Shown here in pieces: positions 43,418 through 52,231 of a DNA stretch of 64,000 nt. Each line of letters starts with the position of its first letter. Position 1 is the stretch's first letter. The stretch lies in NCBI GenBank assembly GCA_013414765.1, contig CP058708.1, forward strand, positions 1,359,553-1,423,552. The letters run 5' to 3'. The stretch is from Candidatus Accumulibacter cognatus. GTDB lineage: Bacteria > Pseudomonadota > Gammaproteobacteria > Burkholderiales > Rhodocyclaceae. The notes under the pieces are model-generated. The model had not been told where the DNA came from. It saw only the letters and a list, made by a program, of their open reading frames with translations, and ran no database searches. A program made the translations under genes and the position numbers.

Positions 43418-45607
43418 ATGTCCGACCTGCTCGCCCATCTCAATGCGCCACAGCTTGCTGCCGTCACGCTGCCAGCGCAACATGCCCTGATACTTGCCGG
43501 TGCCGGCAGCGGCAAGACGCGCGTCCTGACCACGCGGATCGCCTGGCTGATCTCGACCGGGCAGGTCGGGCCGCAGGGCATCCTGGCGGTGACTTTCACC
43601 AACAAGGCGGCAAAGGAAATGCAGTCGCGACTCGCTGCCATGCTGCCGATCAACTCTCGCGGCATGTGGATCGGCACCTTTCACGGTCTCTGCAACCGCC
43701 TCCTGCGCGCGCACTGCCACGAGGCCGGGCTGCCCGCACAATTCCAGATTCTCGATGCGGCGGACCAGTTGGCAACGATCAAACGCCTGCTGAAGAATCT
43801 CAATGTCGACGACCAGAAGTTTCCGCCACGCGAGCTGATGCATTTCATCAACGCGCACAAGGAACAGGGCCTGCGCGCTGCCCAGGCCGAAGCCTATGAT
43901 GCATTTACCAGCCGCCGGGTCGAGCTGTATACCGAATATGAGGCGCAATGTCGGCGCGAAGGGGTGGTCGACTTCGCCGAACTATTGCTGCGCTCGTACG
44001 AACTGCTGCAACGTAACGAGCCGCTCTGCCAGCATTATCAGGCGCGTTTTCGTCATATCCTGGTCGATGAATTCCAGGATACCAACCGCCTCCAGTATGC
44101 CTGGCTGAAACTGCTCGCCGGACGGGGCAGCGTCATTCCGGAAAGCAGTGCGGCCTGTCTCTTCGCAGTCGGCGACGACGACCAGTCGATCTACGCCTTC
44201 CGCGGTGCCGAGATCGGCAATATGCGCGACCTGCAGCGCGAGTTCGCGTTGCCGAACGTGATTCGACTCGAACAGAACTACCGCTCGCATGGCAATATCC
44301 TCGATGCCGCCAATGCCCTGATCCAGCAGAATCGTGGTCGACTGGGCAAGAAACTATGGACCGAAGCCGGAGCTGGCGAGCCGATCCGTGTTTTCGAGGC
44401 GTATTCGGATGTCGACGAAGCGCGTTTGATCATCGAAGAGCTGTCCGAACTCGTTCGTGCAGGTGTTGGACGCCATCAGATCGCCCTGCTGTACCGCTCC
44501 AACGCGCAGTCACGCGTCCTCGAGCACCACTTGTTCACGCAGGGAATACCCTATCGCGTGCATGGCGGCCTGCGCTTCTTCGACCGACAGGAGATCAAGC
44601 ATGCGCTGGCTTACCTACGCCTGATCGCCAACCCCGATGACGATACGGCTTTTACACGGGTGGTCAACTTTCCGACACGCGGGATCGGCAGTCGCAGCAT
44701 CGAAGCGTTACAGGAAGCTGCACAGCAGACGAATTCCAGCCTCTACAACGCGGCTGCGAGTCTCGCCGGCAAGGCCGGGAGCGCAGTCACCCGATTCGTC
44801 CGCCTGATCGAGATAATGCGCAGCGAAACCCGAGATCTTCCCCTTCCGGCAGTGATCGATCGGTTGATCGAGAAGAGCGGCCTGCGCCAGCATTACTTGG
44901 CCGAAAAGGAAGGCCAGGACCGACTCGAGAACCTCGACGAACTGATCAACGCCGCAACGGCTTTCCTGCGCGAGGAGAATGGCTCTCCCAGCGATTCAGC
45001 GAGTGACGGCGAAGCGGTGCCGGATGGTGGTCCACTTGCCTCCTTTCTCGCGCACGCCTCGTTGGAGGCCGGCGAGCATCAAGCCGGCGAAGGCGAAGAG
45101 GCCGTCCAGTTGATGACCGTGCATGCCGCCAAGGGACTCGAATTCGATGTGGTCTTCATCTCCGGCCTCGAACAGGGTCTTTTTCCGCACGAGAACGCTG
45201 CGCAAGAGCGCGACGGCCTGGAGGAGGAAAGGCGGCTGATGTACGTTGCCCTGACGCGTGCCCGCCGCCGCCTCTATCTGAGCCACGCGCAGACGCGCCT
45301 GCTGCACGGGCAGACGCGCTACTGCCTGCCTTCGTCCTTTCTCGAAGAACTGCCGGCAACGCTGTTGCGCAGGATCAACCGCTGCGGCAGCCAGGTGTCT
45401 GCCCGCCCGACCAGCAGCCCCGGCGGGCAGGTGCCGACCGCAGTCGGCGGTTTGCGCATCGGCCAGAACGTGCGCCATGCCCGGTTCGGTGCCGGGGTCA
45501 TCGTGGCCACCGAAGGGTCGGGATCCGAAGCACGCGTGCAGGTCAATTTTGGTGCCGCCGGCATGAAGTGGCTGGCGCTTGGGTACGCCCGGCTGACGCC
45601 GGCCTGA
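43418..45607 (+). CDS. uvrD: UvrD/Rep-type superfamily 1 DNA helicase
   Basis: Encodes 729 residues. 3'-5' DNA helicase of nucleotide excision and mismatch repair. Walker A is GAGSGKT (residues 28-34), followed by VTFTNKAAKEM (Ia), GTFHGLCNRLLR (Ib), ILVDEFQDTN (II), VGDDDQSIYAFRGA (III), LEQNYRSH (IV), VQLMTVHAAKGLEFDVVF (V) and EEERRLMYVALTRAR (VI). The C-terminal VRHARFGAGVIVATEGSGSEARVQVNFG is the Tudor-like RNA-polymerase-binding tail of UvrD/PcrA. The family's average length is about 720. UvrD rather than Rep is preferred because of this tail. Confidence 0.94.
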   Translation: MSDLLAHLNAPQLAAVTLPAQHALILAGAGSGKTRVLTTRIAWLISTGQVGPQGILAVTFTNKAAKEMQSRLAAMLPINSRGMWIGTFHGLCNRLLRAHCHEAGLPAQFQILDAADQLATIKRLLKNLNVDDQKFPPRELMHFINAHKEQGLRAAQAEAYDAFTSRRVELYTEYEAQCRREGVVDFAELLLRSYELLQRNEPLCQHYQARFRHILVDEFQDTNRLQYAWLKLLAGRGSVIPESSAACLFAVGDDDQSIYAFRGAEIGNMRDLQREFALPNVIRLEQNYRSHGNILDAANALIQQNRGRLGKKLWTEAGAGEPIRVFEAYSDVDEARLIIEELSELVRAGVGRHQIALLYRSNAQSRVLEHHLFTQGIPYRVHGGLRFFDRQEIKHALAYLRLIANPDDDTAFTRVVNFPTRGIGSRSIEALQEAAQQTNSSLYNAAASLAGKAGSAVTRFVRLIEIMRSETRDLPLPAVIDRLIEKSGLRQHYLAEKEGQDRLENLDELINAATAFLREENGSPSDSASDGEAVPDGGPLASFLAHASLEAGEHQAGEGEEAVQLMTVHAAKGLEFDVVFISGLEQGLFPHENAAQERDGLEEERRLMYVALTRARRRLYLSHAQTRLLHGQTRYCLPSSFLEELPATLLRRINRCGSQVSARPTSSPGGQVPTAVGGLRIGQNVRHARFGAGVIVATEGSGSEARVQVNFGAAGMKWLALGYARLTPA

Positions 45608-45870
45608 CGGGCACCGGGGGCACATTGACAAGCAAGGAATCGTCACCACGACTTTCAACTTTCATCAATCGGGGTGGTGCTCCTTGCCATGAGCGTTGTT
45701 GAAAAAAAACGGTGGATATCTGCCCTCTTTGCCCACCAAGTGTGTGGATAAGTCTGTGGACCACCGGTCACTTAGGGGGTTAAATGGCAGAGCACAAGGG
45801 CTTTTTTGCGCTTGCCTAAGAAGCGGGCGCCACACTAGACTGTCGCGTTACGTCAAATGAGGAGATCACC
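45608..45870. other. Intergenic region with a consensus DnaA box
   Basis: 263 bases between uvrD and the quinone-oxidoreductase gene. It contains one perfect DnaA box (TTATCCACA on the minus strand, 45743-45751) and two looser look-alikes nearby (around 45713-45721 and 45755-45763). An AT-rich stretch lies at 45702-45712. There is no gene. A CACAAGGGCTTTTTT-type run near 45800 might terminate transcription but has no good hairpin. ATG 45871 is preceded by GAGGAGA at 45858-45864. Confidence 0.5.
45743..45751 (-). promoter_or_regulatory. Perfect DnaA box
   Basis: TGTGGATAA on the plus strand, equal to TTATCCACA on the minus strand. One perfect box plus weaker neighbours may bind DnaA for transcription control or titration; too few for an origin. 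Confidence 0.45.
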
Positions 45871-46845
45871 ATGCCATTTGCCATTCGTATGCACCGCACC
45901 GGTGGCCCAGAGGTCATGTGTTGGGAAGAGCTTGCAGTCGCCGATCCGGCGCCTGGAGAGGCGCGCGTGCGCCACCACGCCGTCGGCCTCAACTACATTG
46001 ACATCTATCATCGCAGCGGTCTTTACCCGCTGCAGTTGCCGAACGGTCTTGGCCTGGAAGCTGCGGGCGTCGTCGAAGCGGTCGGTGCCGGGGTCAGCGA
46101 GCTGCGCCCGGGCGATCGCGTCGCTTACGCCGGGGGTCCGGTCGGCGCTTATAGCCAGATCCGCTGCCTGCCCGCTAACCGTTTGCTGAAGTTGCCGGAC
46201 GCGATCGATTTTCGCACCGCAGCGGCGATGATGTTGCAGGGTCTGACCAGTGCCTATCTGCTGCGCCGTACCTATCGCGTCCAGGCTGGCGACAGCGTGC
46301 TGATTCATGCGGCAGCCGGCGGCGTCGGTCTGATCGCTTGCCAGTGGGCCAAGGCGCTCGGTGCTACGGTAATCGGCACGGTATCCACTGCGGCCAAGGC
46401 GGCGCTGGCCGCCGCGCACGGCTGCGACCATGTGATCGACTATACGCGCGAGGACTTTGCCCGCCGGGTTCGTGAAATCACCGTCGGCGAGGGCGTGGCC
46501 GTGGTCTATGACGGGGTCGGCAAGGATACCTTTGCCGGTTCGCTCGACAGCCTGCGCACCTGTGGGATGCTGGTCAGCTTCGGCAATGCCTCCGGTCCGG
46601 TGCCGCCCTTCGACCCGCTGTTGCTGTCGCAGAAGGGTTCGCTGTTTCTGACCCGGCCGACACTGATGCATTACACCGCCAAGCGCGAGGATCTACTCGC
46701 GCTTGGCGCCCAACTGTTCGACGTGGTCGGTAGCGGGCAAGTGAAAATCGAGGTCAACCAGACTTACCCCCTGGCAGAAGTGGCGCAGGCGCATCGTGAC
46801 CTCGAAGGGCGCAAACATAGCGGATCGACCATCCTGCTGCCCTGA
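45871..46845 (+). CDS. NADPH:quinone oxidoreductase, zinc-free MDR family
   Basis: Encodes 324 residues. Medium-chain dehydrogenase/reductase without zinc-ligand cysteines. The N-terminal GroES-like domain (HAVGLNYIDIYHRSGLYPLQLPNGLGLEAAGVVEAVG) is typical of QOR (quinone oxidoreductase, E. coli QorA); the NADPH loop is AAAGGVGLIACQWAKALGATVIGTV. It reduces quinones with NADPH. The stop overlaps the start of the next gene (TGATG), so it is the first gene of an operon with a TAXI-type protein and a ParA-like ATPase. Confidence 0.92.
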   Translation: MPFAIRMHRTGGPEVMCWEELAVADPAPGEARVRHHAVGLNYIDIYHRSGLYPLQLPNGLGLEAAGVVEAVGAGVSELRPGDRVAYAGGPVGAYSQIRCLPANRLLKLPDAIDFRTAAAMMLQGLTSAYLLRRTYRVQAGDSVLIHAAAGGVGLIACQWAKALGATVIGTVSTAAKAALAAAHGCDHVIDYTREDFARRVREITVGEGVAVVYDGVGKDTFAGSLDSLRTCGMLVSFGNASGPVPPFDPLLLSQKGSLFLTRPTLMHYTAKREDLLALGAQLFDVVGSGQVKIEVNQTYPLAEVAQAHRDLEGRKHSGSTILLP

Positions 46846-48179
46846 TGCAGCATTTGCGCGCCCGGCTGGTTGCCCTCCGCTACCTGCTGGCGACGGCCTG
46901 GCCGATCGTCCTGATCACGGCGATTGGTCTGGCAGTCGCCTACCAGTTTGTCTCGCCCGAGCCGCCCCGACGCATCACCATCACCACCGGCAGCGACTCC
47001 GGTGCCTATTATGCCTACGCCCAACGCTACGCCGTTCAGCTGGCGACCAAGGGCGTCACGCTCGATATCCTGACCTCTGCGGGTTCGCACCAGAACCTCG
47101 AACGTATCGAAAATCGTGAAGCCGACATCGCTTTCGTGCAGGGCGGCATTGTTCCACCAGCCGTTGGCGAGGACGACGGCGAAGGTTCGCTGCGTTCGCT
47201 GGGCAGCGTATCCTACGAGCCGGTGTGGGTGTTCTACCGCGGAGCACAACGCGTCGACAAGCTGCATCAACTGGCGGGTCAGCGGATCGCCGTTGGCGAG
47301 GACGGCAGCGGTATCCGCGGGCTCGCACTGAGCCTGCTGGAGGCCAATGAGATCCCGGCCAACAGCCCGAACCTTTTGCCGATTGCCGGCCTTACCGCCG
47401 CCGAAGCCCTGCAGCAAGGACAGATTGATGCCGCTTTCATCGTTGCCGCCCAGGAAGCGCCGGTCGTGCAGGTGATGCTGCGTTCACCGGGCCTGCGGGT
47501 AGTCAGCCTGAGCCAGGCCGAGGCCTATCTGCGCCGTTTCCCGTTCCTCTCAAAGATCGTGCTGCCACGCGGAGTCGTCGATCTGGTGCGCGATCTGCCG
47601 CCACGCGATACCCTGCTGCTGGCGACCACGGCCAATATCATCGTTCGCGACGATCTGCATCCGGCGCTGGCGAGCCTGCTGTTGCAGGCGATGACCGAAG
47701 TCAACGGCAAGAGCGGCTTTTTCCAGCGTGCCGGTGAATTCCCGGCCTACAAGGACCACAGCTTTCCGCTGTCGAAAGATGCCGAGCACTACTACAAGTC
47801 GGGGCCGCCGTTTCTCCAGGTTTATCTGCCTTTCTGGCTGGCGGTGCTGGTCGAGCGCCTGTTCGTGATGATTCTGCCACTGCTGATGTTGTCTCTGCCG
47901 CTGTTGAAATTCGCGCCGGCGATCTATAGCTGGCGTGTGCGCTCGAAAATCTTTCGCTATTACGGTGATCTGAAGTTCCTCGAAAACGATCTGCGTCATC
48001 ACTATGACCCGGCTCGCCACCAGCAGTACGTGGACCATCTCGATCATATCGACGAGGGGGCCAGCGTGCTCAATATTCCACTGGCCTTCAGCGATCTGCT
48101 TTACACTCTGCGCGAGCACATCAATCTGGTGCGTGCAGAGCTTCGCCGGCTCGCTACGAACCATGACAAGGACAATTGA
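46845..48179 (+). CDS. Membrane-anchored TAXI-family solute-binding protein
   Basis: Encodes 444 residues. It begins with a hydrophobic segment (YLLATAWPIVLITAIGLAVAYQFV) that acts as an uncleaved anchor or signal. The TAXI core follows: RITITTGSDSGAYYAYAQRYA, then ADIAFVQGG and YEPVWVFYRGA. A second hydrophobic stretch lies near residues 325-360 (LPFWLAVLVERLFVMILPLLMLSLPLLKFAP), unlike ordinary soluble TAXI proteins, followed by a cytoplasmic helical tail. This is a distinct TAXI form with a C-terminal transmembrane anchor. It does not share the CSPxD C-terminal motif of the protein at 7084. No TRAP permease genes adjoin, so it may have a sensing role. It is coupled to qor and to a ParA-like gene. 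Confidence 0.85.
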   Translation: MQHLRARLVALRYLLATAWPIVLITAIGLAVAYQFVSPEPPRRITITTGSDSGAYYAYAQRYAVQLATKGVTLDILTSAGSHQNLERIENREADIAFVQGGIVPPAVGEDDGEGSLRSLGSVSYEPVWVFYRGAQRVDKLHQLAGQRIAVGEDGSGIRGLALSLLEANEIPANSPNLLPIAGLTAAEALQQGQIDAAFIVAAQEAPVVQVMLRSPGLRVVSLSQAEAYLRRFPFLSKIVLPRGVVDLVRDLPPRDTLLLATTANIIVRDDLHPALASLLLQAMTEVNGKSGFFQRAGEFPAYKDHSFPLSKDAEHYYKSGPPFLQVYLPFWLAVLVERLFVMILPLLMLSLPLLKFAPAIYSWRVRSKIFRYYGDLKFLENDLRHHYDPARHQQYVDHLDHIDEGASVLNIPLAFSDLLYTLREHINLVRAELRRLATNHDKDN

Positions 48180-48181
48180 TA

Positions 48182-48805
48182 ATGAAATCCTTCCTGATTG
48201 CGAATCCCAAGGGCGGGTCGGGGAAATCGACACTGGCCATCAATCTGGCCGGCCATCTCGCGCGCAGTGGCCAGCGCGTGATGCTCGGCGACGTCGATCG
48301 TCAGCAGTCGTCGCGGGAATGGCTGCGTTTGCGGCCATCGATCCTGCCACCGATTCGTAGCTGGGAAATCGAGCCCGGAAAAACTGCCAAACCACCGAAG
48401 GGCACCACGCATGTGGTTCTCGACACGCCCGCTGGCTTGCACGGCAAAGCGCTCGACACCGTCGTCAAACAGGTCAATCGGGTCATTGTTCCGCTGCAGC
48501 CCTCGCTATTCGATATTCTGGCAACAGGCCATTTCCTGGAGACGCTGCTGGCCGAGAAAGCGATCCGCAACGAACAGGCTTTCGTTGCCGTAGTCGGCAT
48601 GCGCGTCGACCCGCGTACCCGCTCAGCCGCCGAGCTGGAGCGCTTTCTCGCGAAGTACGATCTGCCGGTCCTTACCCATCTGCGCAGTACGCAGCTCTAC
48701 GTGCAGACAACGATGCACGGAATGACCATGTTCGACCTTTCGGCATCGCGTGCGGCGAAAGATCTGGAGCAATGGCAGGCGATCATCGACTGGGTGAACA
48801 GTTAG
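48182..48805 (+). CDS. ParA/MinD-like ATPase
   Basis: Encodes 207 residues from the ATG at 48182, with AAGGA about 10 bases upstream. Deviant Walker A is KGGSGKSTL (near residue 10), Walker A' is DVDRQQSS (with a Gln rather than a Thr), and Walker B-like LDTPAG occurs at about residue 80. It is short (207 residues) and without an N-terminal HTH, as in orphan ParA-like proteins that position cargo. It starts three bases after the TAXI stop, so is likely co-transcribed. The cargo is unknown. It is not accompanied by a parB gene here. Confidence 0.9.
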   Translation: MKSFLIANPKGGSGKSTLAINLAGHLARSGQRVMLGDVDRQQSSREWLRLRPSILPPIRSWEIEPGKTAKPPKGTTHVVLDTPAGLHGKALDTVVKQVNRVIVPLQPSLFDILATGHFLETLLAEKAIRNEQAFVAVVGMRVDPRTRSAAELERFLAKYDLPVLTHLRSTQLYVQTTMHGMTMFDLSASRAAKDLEQWQAIIDWVNS

Positions 48806-48900
48806 GCGCTTTTTCCGCAAGGCGATCCCAAAAACAGGGCCTTCGACAGGCGCAGGTCGGGCGGTGAACGGGCAATCACTTGACCCGCAGAAAGCCTCGT

Positions 48901-49920
48901 CTAGGCGCCCGTCAAGGGCCAGCGCGGCCGCACAGCGAATGCACCGGGCAGCTTGCCAGCTCCCCCTGCCTGAAGACGCAAGGCCCCGGCCAGCGCGATC
49001 ATCGCGCCGTTGTCGGTACAGAACTCGAGCTCGGGGTAAAAAACGGCGATCCTTGCCGCAAGAGCGTGTGCATCGAGTTGGCGACGCAGTTCACGGTTGG
49101 CGCCGACGCCACCAGCCACCACCAGTTGCTGCAGGCCGCAGACTTTCACCGCGCGCAGTGACTTGCTGACCAGCACTTCGACAATCGCATCCTGAAATCC
49201 GCGTGCAATGTCCGCCCGCTGCTGATCGCTGATCGTCGCCAACTCGCGTACCTTCACCAGCACCGCGGTTTTCAGACCGCTGAAACTGAAGTCGAGATCA
49301 GGGGTTTGCAGCATCGGGCGTGGCAGTTTGACCTGACCGGGCCGACCCGTATCGGCCAGAGCGGCCAGTGCCGGGCCGCCGGGGTAGCCGAGACCGAGCA
49401 GTTTGGCGGTCTTGTCGAAAGCTTCACCGGCGGCGTCATCAAGGGTTTCGCCCAGCAACTCGTATTCGCCGACGCCGGTCACCCGCATCAACTGGCTATG
49501 GCCCCCCGAAACGAGCAGGGCAACAAAGGGAAAACGCGGCGGCTTGCTTGACAACAACGGCGACAGCAGGTGGCCTTCGAGGTGATGCACCGGCACGGTC
49601 GGGACTCCGAGCGCTGTCGCCAGCGCTTCGGCAAAAGCCGCGCCCACCAGCAGGGCGCCCGCCAAGCCCGGCCCCTGCGTGTAGGCAATGGCATCGAGAT
49701 CCGTCACTGAACATGCGCTATTGGCCAGCACCTGGCGCAGGAGTGGTACGAGTCGTCGGATATGATCGCGCGAAGCGAGTTCGGGGACTACCCCGCCGAA
49801 GTCGGCGTGCATGCACACCTGCGAGTGCAGGGCGTGCGCGAGCAAGGCGCCGCCAGCGTCGGTGCTGTACAGCGCCATACCCGTTTCATCGCAGGAGGAT
49901 TCGATGCCAAGAACCCGCAT
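48901..49920 (-). CDS. tsaD: tRNA threonylcarbamoyladenosine synthase subunit TsaD
   Basis: Encodes 339 residues from the ATG at 49920 ([14 protein letters not shown]); an ATG at 49929 adds three residues. TsaD transfers the threonylcarbamoyl group to A37 of ANN-decoding tRNAs with TsaB and TsaE. The ASKHA fold is visible: [23 protein letters not shown], the metal-binding HxxxH in [44 protein letters not shown] and [13 protein letters not shown]. It is an essential core gene. It is divergent from the molybdopterin oxidoreductase, with about 65 bases between starts. Confidence 0.96.
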   Translation of the reverse strand: MRVLGIESSCDETGMALYSTDAGGALLAHALHSQVCMHADFGGVVPELASRDHIRRLVPLLRQVLANSACSVTDLDAIAYTQGPGLAGALLVGAAFAEALATALGVPTVPVHHLEGHLLSPLLSSKPPRFPFVALLVSGGHSQLMRVTGVGEYELLGETLDDAAGEAFDKTAKLLGLGYPGGPALAALADTGRPGQVKLPRPMLQTPDLDFSFSGLKTAVLVKVRELATISDQQRADIARGFQDAIVEVLVSKSLRAVKVCGLQQLVVAGGVGANRELRRQLDAHALAARIAVFYPELEFCTDNGAMIALAGALRLQAGGAGKLPGAFAVRPRWPLTGA

Positions 49921-49985
49921 TGGCCTCATTCTACTCCAGTCGGTGTGCTATCTTCTCGCCATCGACACCCGCCCGGAAACACTCC

Positions 49986-52067
49986 ATGGCCCACCACCCC
50001 GCTTCAGCGCCAGCAGCCACCCACACGGTGCGCGGCGCCTGCCCACATGACTGCCCGGATACCTGCGCGCTCGACGTCACTGTCAGCAGTGGCCGCGTCG
50101 TCAAGGTCGCCGGTGCGGCCGATCATCCACCGACGGCCGGAGTGCTGTGTACCAAGGTCGCTTTCTACCCGGAGCGCATCTACCACTCCGAGCGCCTGCT
50201 GTACCCGGCACGCCGAACCACGTCCAAAGGTCCGGGGGCGAAATTCGAGCGTATCTCCTGGGATGATGCCCTGGCTACGATTGCCGATCGTTTCCGCCAC
50301 ATTACCGCTACAGATGGCGCTGAAGCGATTGTTCCCTACAGCTATGCTGGCAACTCCGGCATGCTCGGTTACGGTTCAATGGACCGTCGCTTCTTCCACC
50401 GTCTCGGTGCCTCGCAACTCGACCGGACGATCTGCGCCAGTGCCGGCGCGTTGGGTTACCGTGCCACGATCGGCGCCAGCGTCGGGTTCGACGCCGAAAA
50501 CGTTGTCGATGCGCGCCTGATCATTCTCTGGGGAACCAACAGCGTGGTCTCCAACCTGCACTTCTGGCGTCTGGTGCAGGAGGCGAAGCGGCGCGGTGCG
50601 CGCCTGATTGCCATCGACCCCTGCCGCACCACCACCGCCGACAAGTGCGACCAGCACATCGCGCTGCTGCCGGGAACCGACAGCGCACTGGCACTCGGAC
50701 TGATGAACGTACTGATTCGCGACGATCTGCTCGACCACGACTACATCGCTCGCCATACGCTCGGCTTCGACGCCCTAAGGCAACGCGTGCTGGAATACCC
50801 GCCGGAGCGGGTCGCGGCGATCTGCGGCATCCGCGCCCAGGAGATTGAACACCTCGCGCACGCGTACGGCAGCACCCGACCAGCAGCGATTCGGACCAAT
50901 TACGGCATCAACCGCACCGCCGGCGGCGGTATGGCGTTGCGCAGCGTCGCCTGCCTGCCGGCGCTCACCGGTGCCTGGCGAGATGCAGCGGGTGGCGTGC
51001 TGCTGTCCAGCTCCGGCAATTATCCGGTCGGTACCGCGGCCCTCGAACGACCGGACCTGATGCCGACGCCAGCGCCGCGAACGATCAACATGAGCACCAT
51101 CGGTCACGCGCTGCTGCGCGCACAACCGCCGATCAAGGCACTGTTCGTGTACAACAGCAATCCGCTCGCAATTGCCCCACAGTCGGCCGAGGTGGAACGC
51201 GGCCTGGCCCGCGACGACCTGTTCACCGTCGTTCATGACCTTTTCCAGACCGACACCGCCGACTACGCCGACATCCTGCTGCCGGCCACCAGCCACATGG
51301 AACAGCTCGACATCCACAAGTCTTACGGGCATCTACACCTGCAGGTCAACCAGCCGGCGATCGCCCCGCTCGGTGAAGCGCTGCCGAACACCGAGCTGTT
51401 CCGCCGCCTGGCCCGACAGATGGGCTTCAGTGAAACCTGCTTCGCCGATAGCGATGAAGATTTGTGTCACCAGGCTTTCGACTGGAGCGATCCCCGCCTC
51501 GCCGGCCTGTCCTGGGAAAGACTCAAGGCCGAGGGTCACGCCCGCCTCAATCTGCCACCTGGCGAAGCGCCTTTCGCAGAGGGCGGTTTTCCGACCCCTT
51601 CAGGGAAATGCGAGTTTTTCAGCGAGATGCTTGCCGGTGCAGGACTCGACCCGCTGCCGACTTTCATCGAACCGCACGAATGGCGGCAAAGTCCGCTGGC
51701 AGCACAATTCCCTCTGGCGCTGATCACGCCACCGGCGCGCAACTTCCTGAACACCAGCTTTGCCAACTCGCCACGCTTTCTGGCGCAGGAAAAGTCGCCC
51801 GCGCTCCACATCCATCCGGTCGATGCCGCGGCACGCGGCATTGCCAATGACAGCCCGCTGCGCATCCATAACCATCGTGGCGAATTCCGCGCCCGCGCCG
51901 TCGTCAGCGACCGCATCCGTCCAGGCGTGGCCATGGCCACCTCCATCTGGTGGCGAAAGCTCTCGCCCGACGGACGCAACTGTAATCAAGTCACCAGCCA
52001 GGCGCTGACCGAGATGGGCGGCGGAGCGACGTTCTACGACTGCCTGGTCGAAGTCGAACTGGGATAG
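49986..52067 (+). CDS. Molybdopterin oxidoreductase (bis-MGD, DMSO-reductase superfamily)
   Basis: Encodes 693 residues from the ATG at 49986; the in-frame extension upstream to 49368 is antisense to tsaD and is rejected. The N-terminal [4Fe-4S] motif is Cys19-x3-Cys23-x3-Cys27-x27-Cys55. The Mo-bisMGD binding regions follow: GNSGMLGYGSMDRRF, DRTICASAGALGY, IILWGTNSVVSN, FVYNSNPLAIAP and TADYADILLPATSHMEQLD. The C-terminal molybdopterin-dinucleotide domain contains HPVDAAARGIANDSPLRIHN and CNQVTSQALTEMGGGATFYDCLVEV. No Tat signal is visible, so it is probably cytoplasmic. The substrate cannot be told from the sequence. Related catalytic subunits without partner subunits are common in betaproteobacteria. 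Confidence 0.9.
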   Translation: MAHHPASAPAATHTVRGACPHDCPDTCALDVTVSSGRVVKVAGAADHPPTAGVLCTKVAFYPERIYHSERLLYPARRTTSKGPGAKFERISWDDALATIADRFRHITATDGAEAIVPYSYAGNSGMLGYGSMDRRFFHRLGASQLDRTICASAGALGYRATIGASVGFDAENVVDARLIILWGTNSVVSNLHFWRLVQEAKRRGARLIAIDPCRTTTADKCDQHIALLPGTDSALALGLMNVLIRDDLLDHDYIARHTLGFDALRQRVLEYPPERVAAICGIRAQEIEHLAHAYGSTRPAAIRTNYGINRTAGGGMALRSVACLPALTGAWRDAAGGVLLSSSGNYPVGTAALERPDLMPTPAPRTINMSTIGHALLRAQPPIKALFVYNSNPLAIAPQSAEVERGLARDDLFTVVHDLFQTDTADYADILLPATSHMEQLDIHKSYGHLHLQVNQPAIAPLGEALPNTELFRRLARQMGFSETCFADSDEDLCHQAFDWSDPRLAGLSWERLKAEGHARLNLPPGEAPFAEGGFPTPSGKCEFFSEMLAGAGLDPLPTFIEPHEWRQSPLAAQFPLALITPPARNFLNTSFANSPRFLAQEKSPALHIHPVDAAARGIANDSPLRIHNHRGEFRARAVVSDRIRPGVAMATSIWWRKLSPDGRNCNQVTSQALTEMGGGATFYDCLVEVELG

Positions 52068-52231
52068 CTGCACAAGTCGACCGGAATGATTGACGGCCAC
52101 CACTCTGCTCGGACAAACTCTCGGAAGTCTCCTCTCCTCCTCTCGCCGAAACGCGTTGTCAAGGTCGTGGAGTTCATGGCAATAGGTCAGCAAAACCCTG
52201 GCGCTACGGCGTCGGATACCGGAGGTGCAAC

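Noticed and set aside
45700-45765. Chromosomal replication origin
   Set aside because: Only one perfect DnaA box, no dnaA, dnaN or gidA near, and no clear DNA-unwinding element.
49368-49985. Long N-terminal extension of the molybdopterin oxidoreductase
   Set aside because: This part is antisense to tsaD and has no family similarity; the Fe-S motif follows the ATG at 49986 at the right distance.
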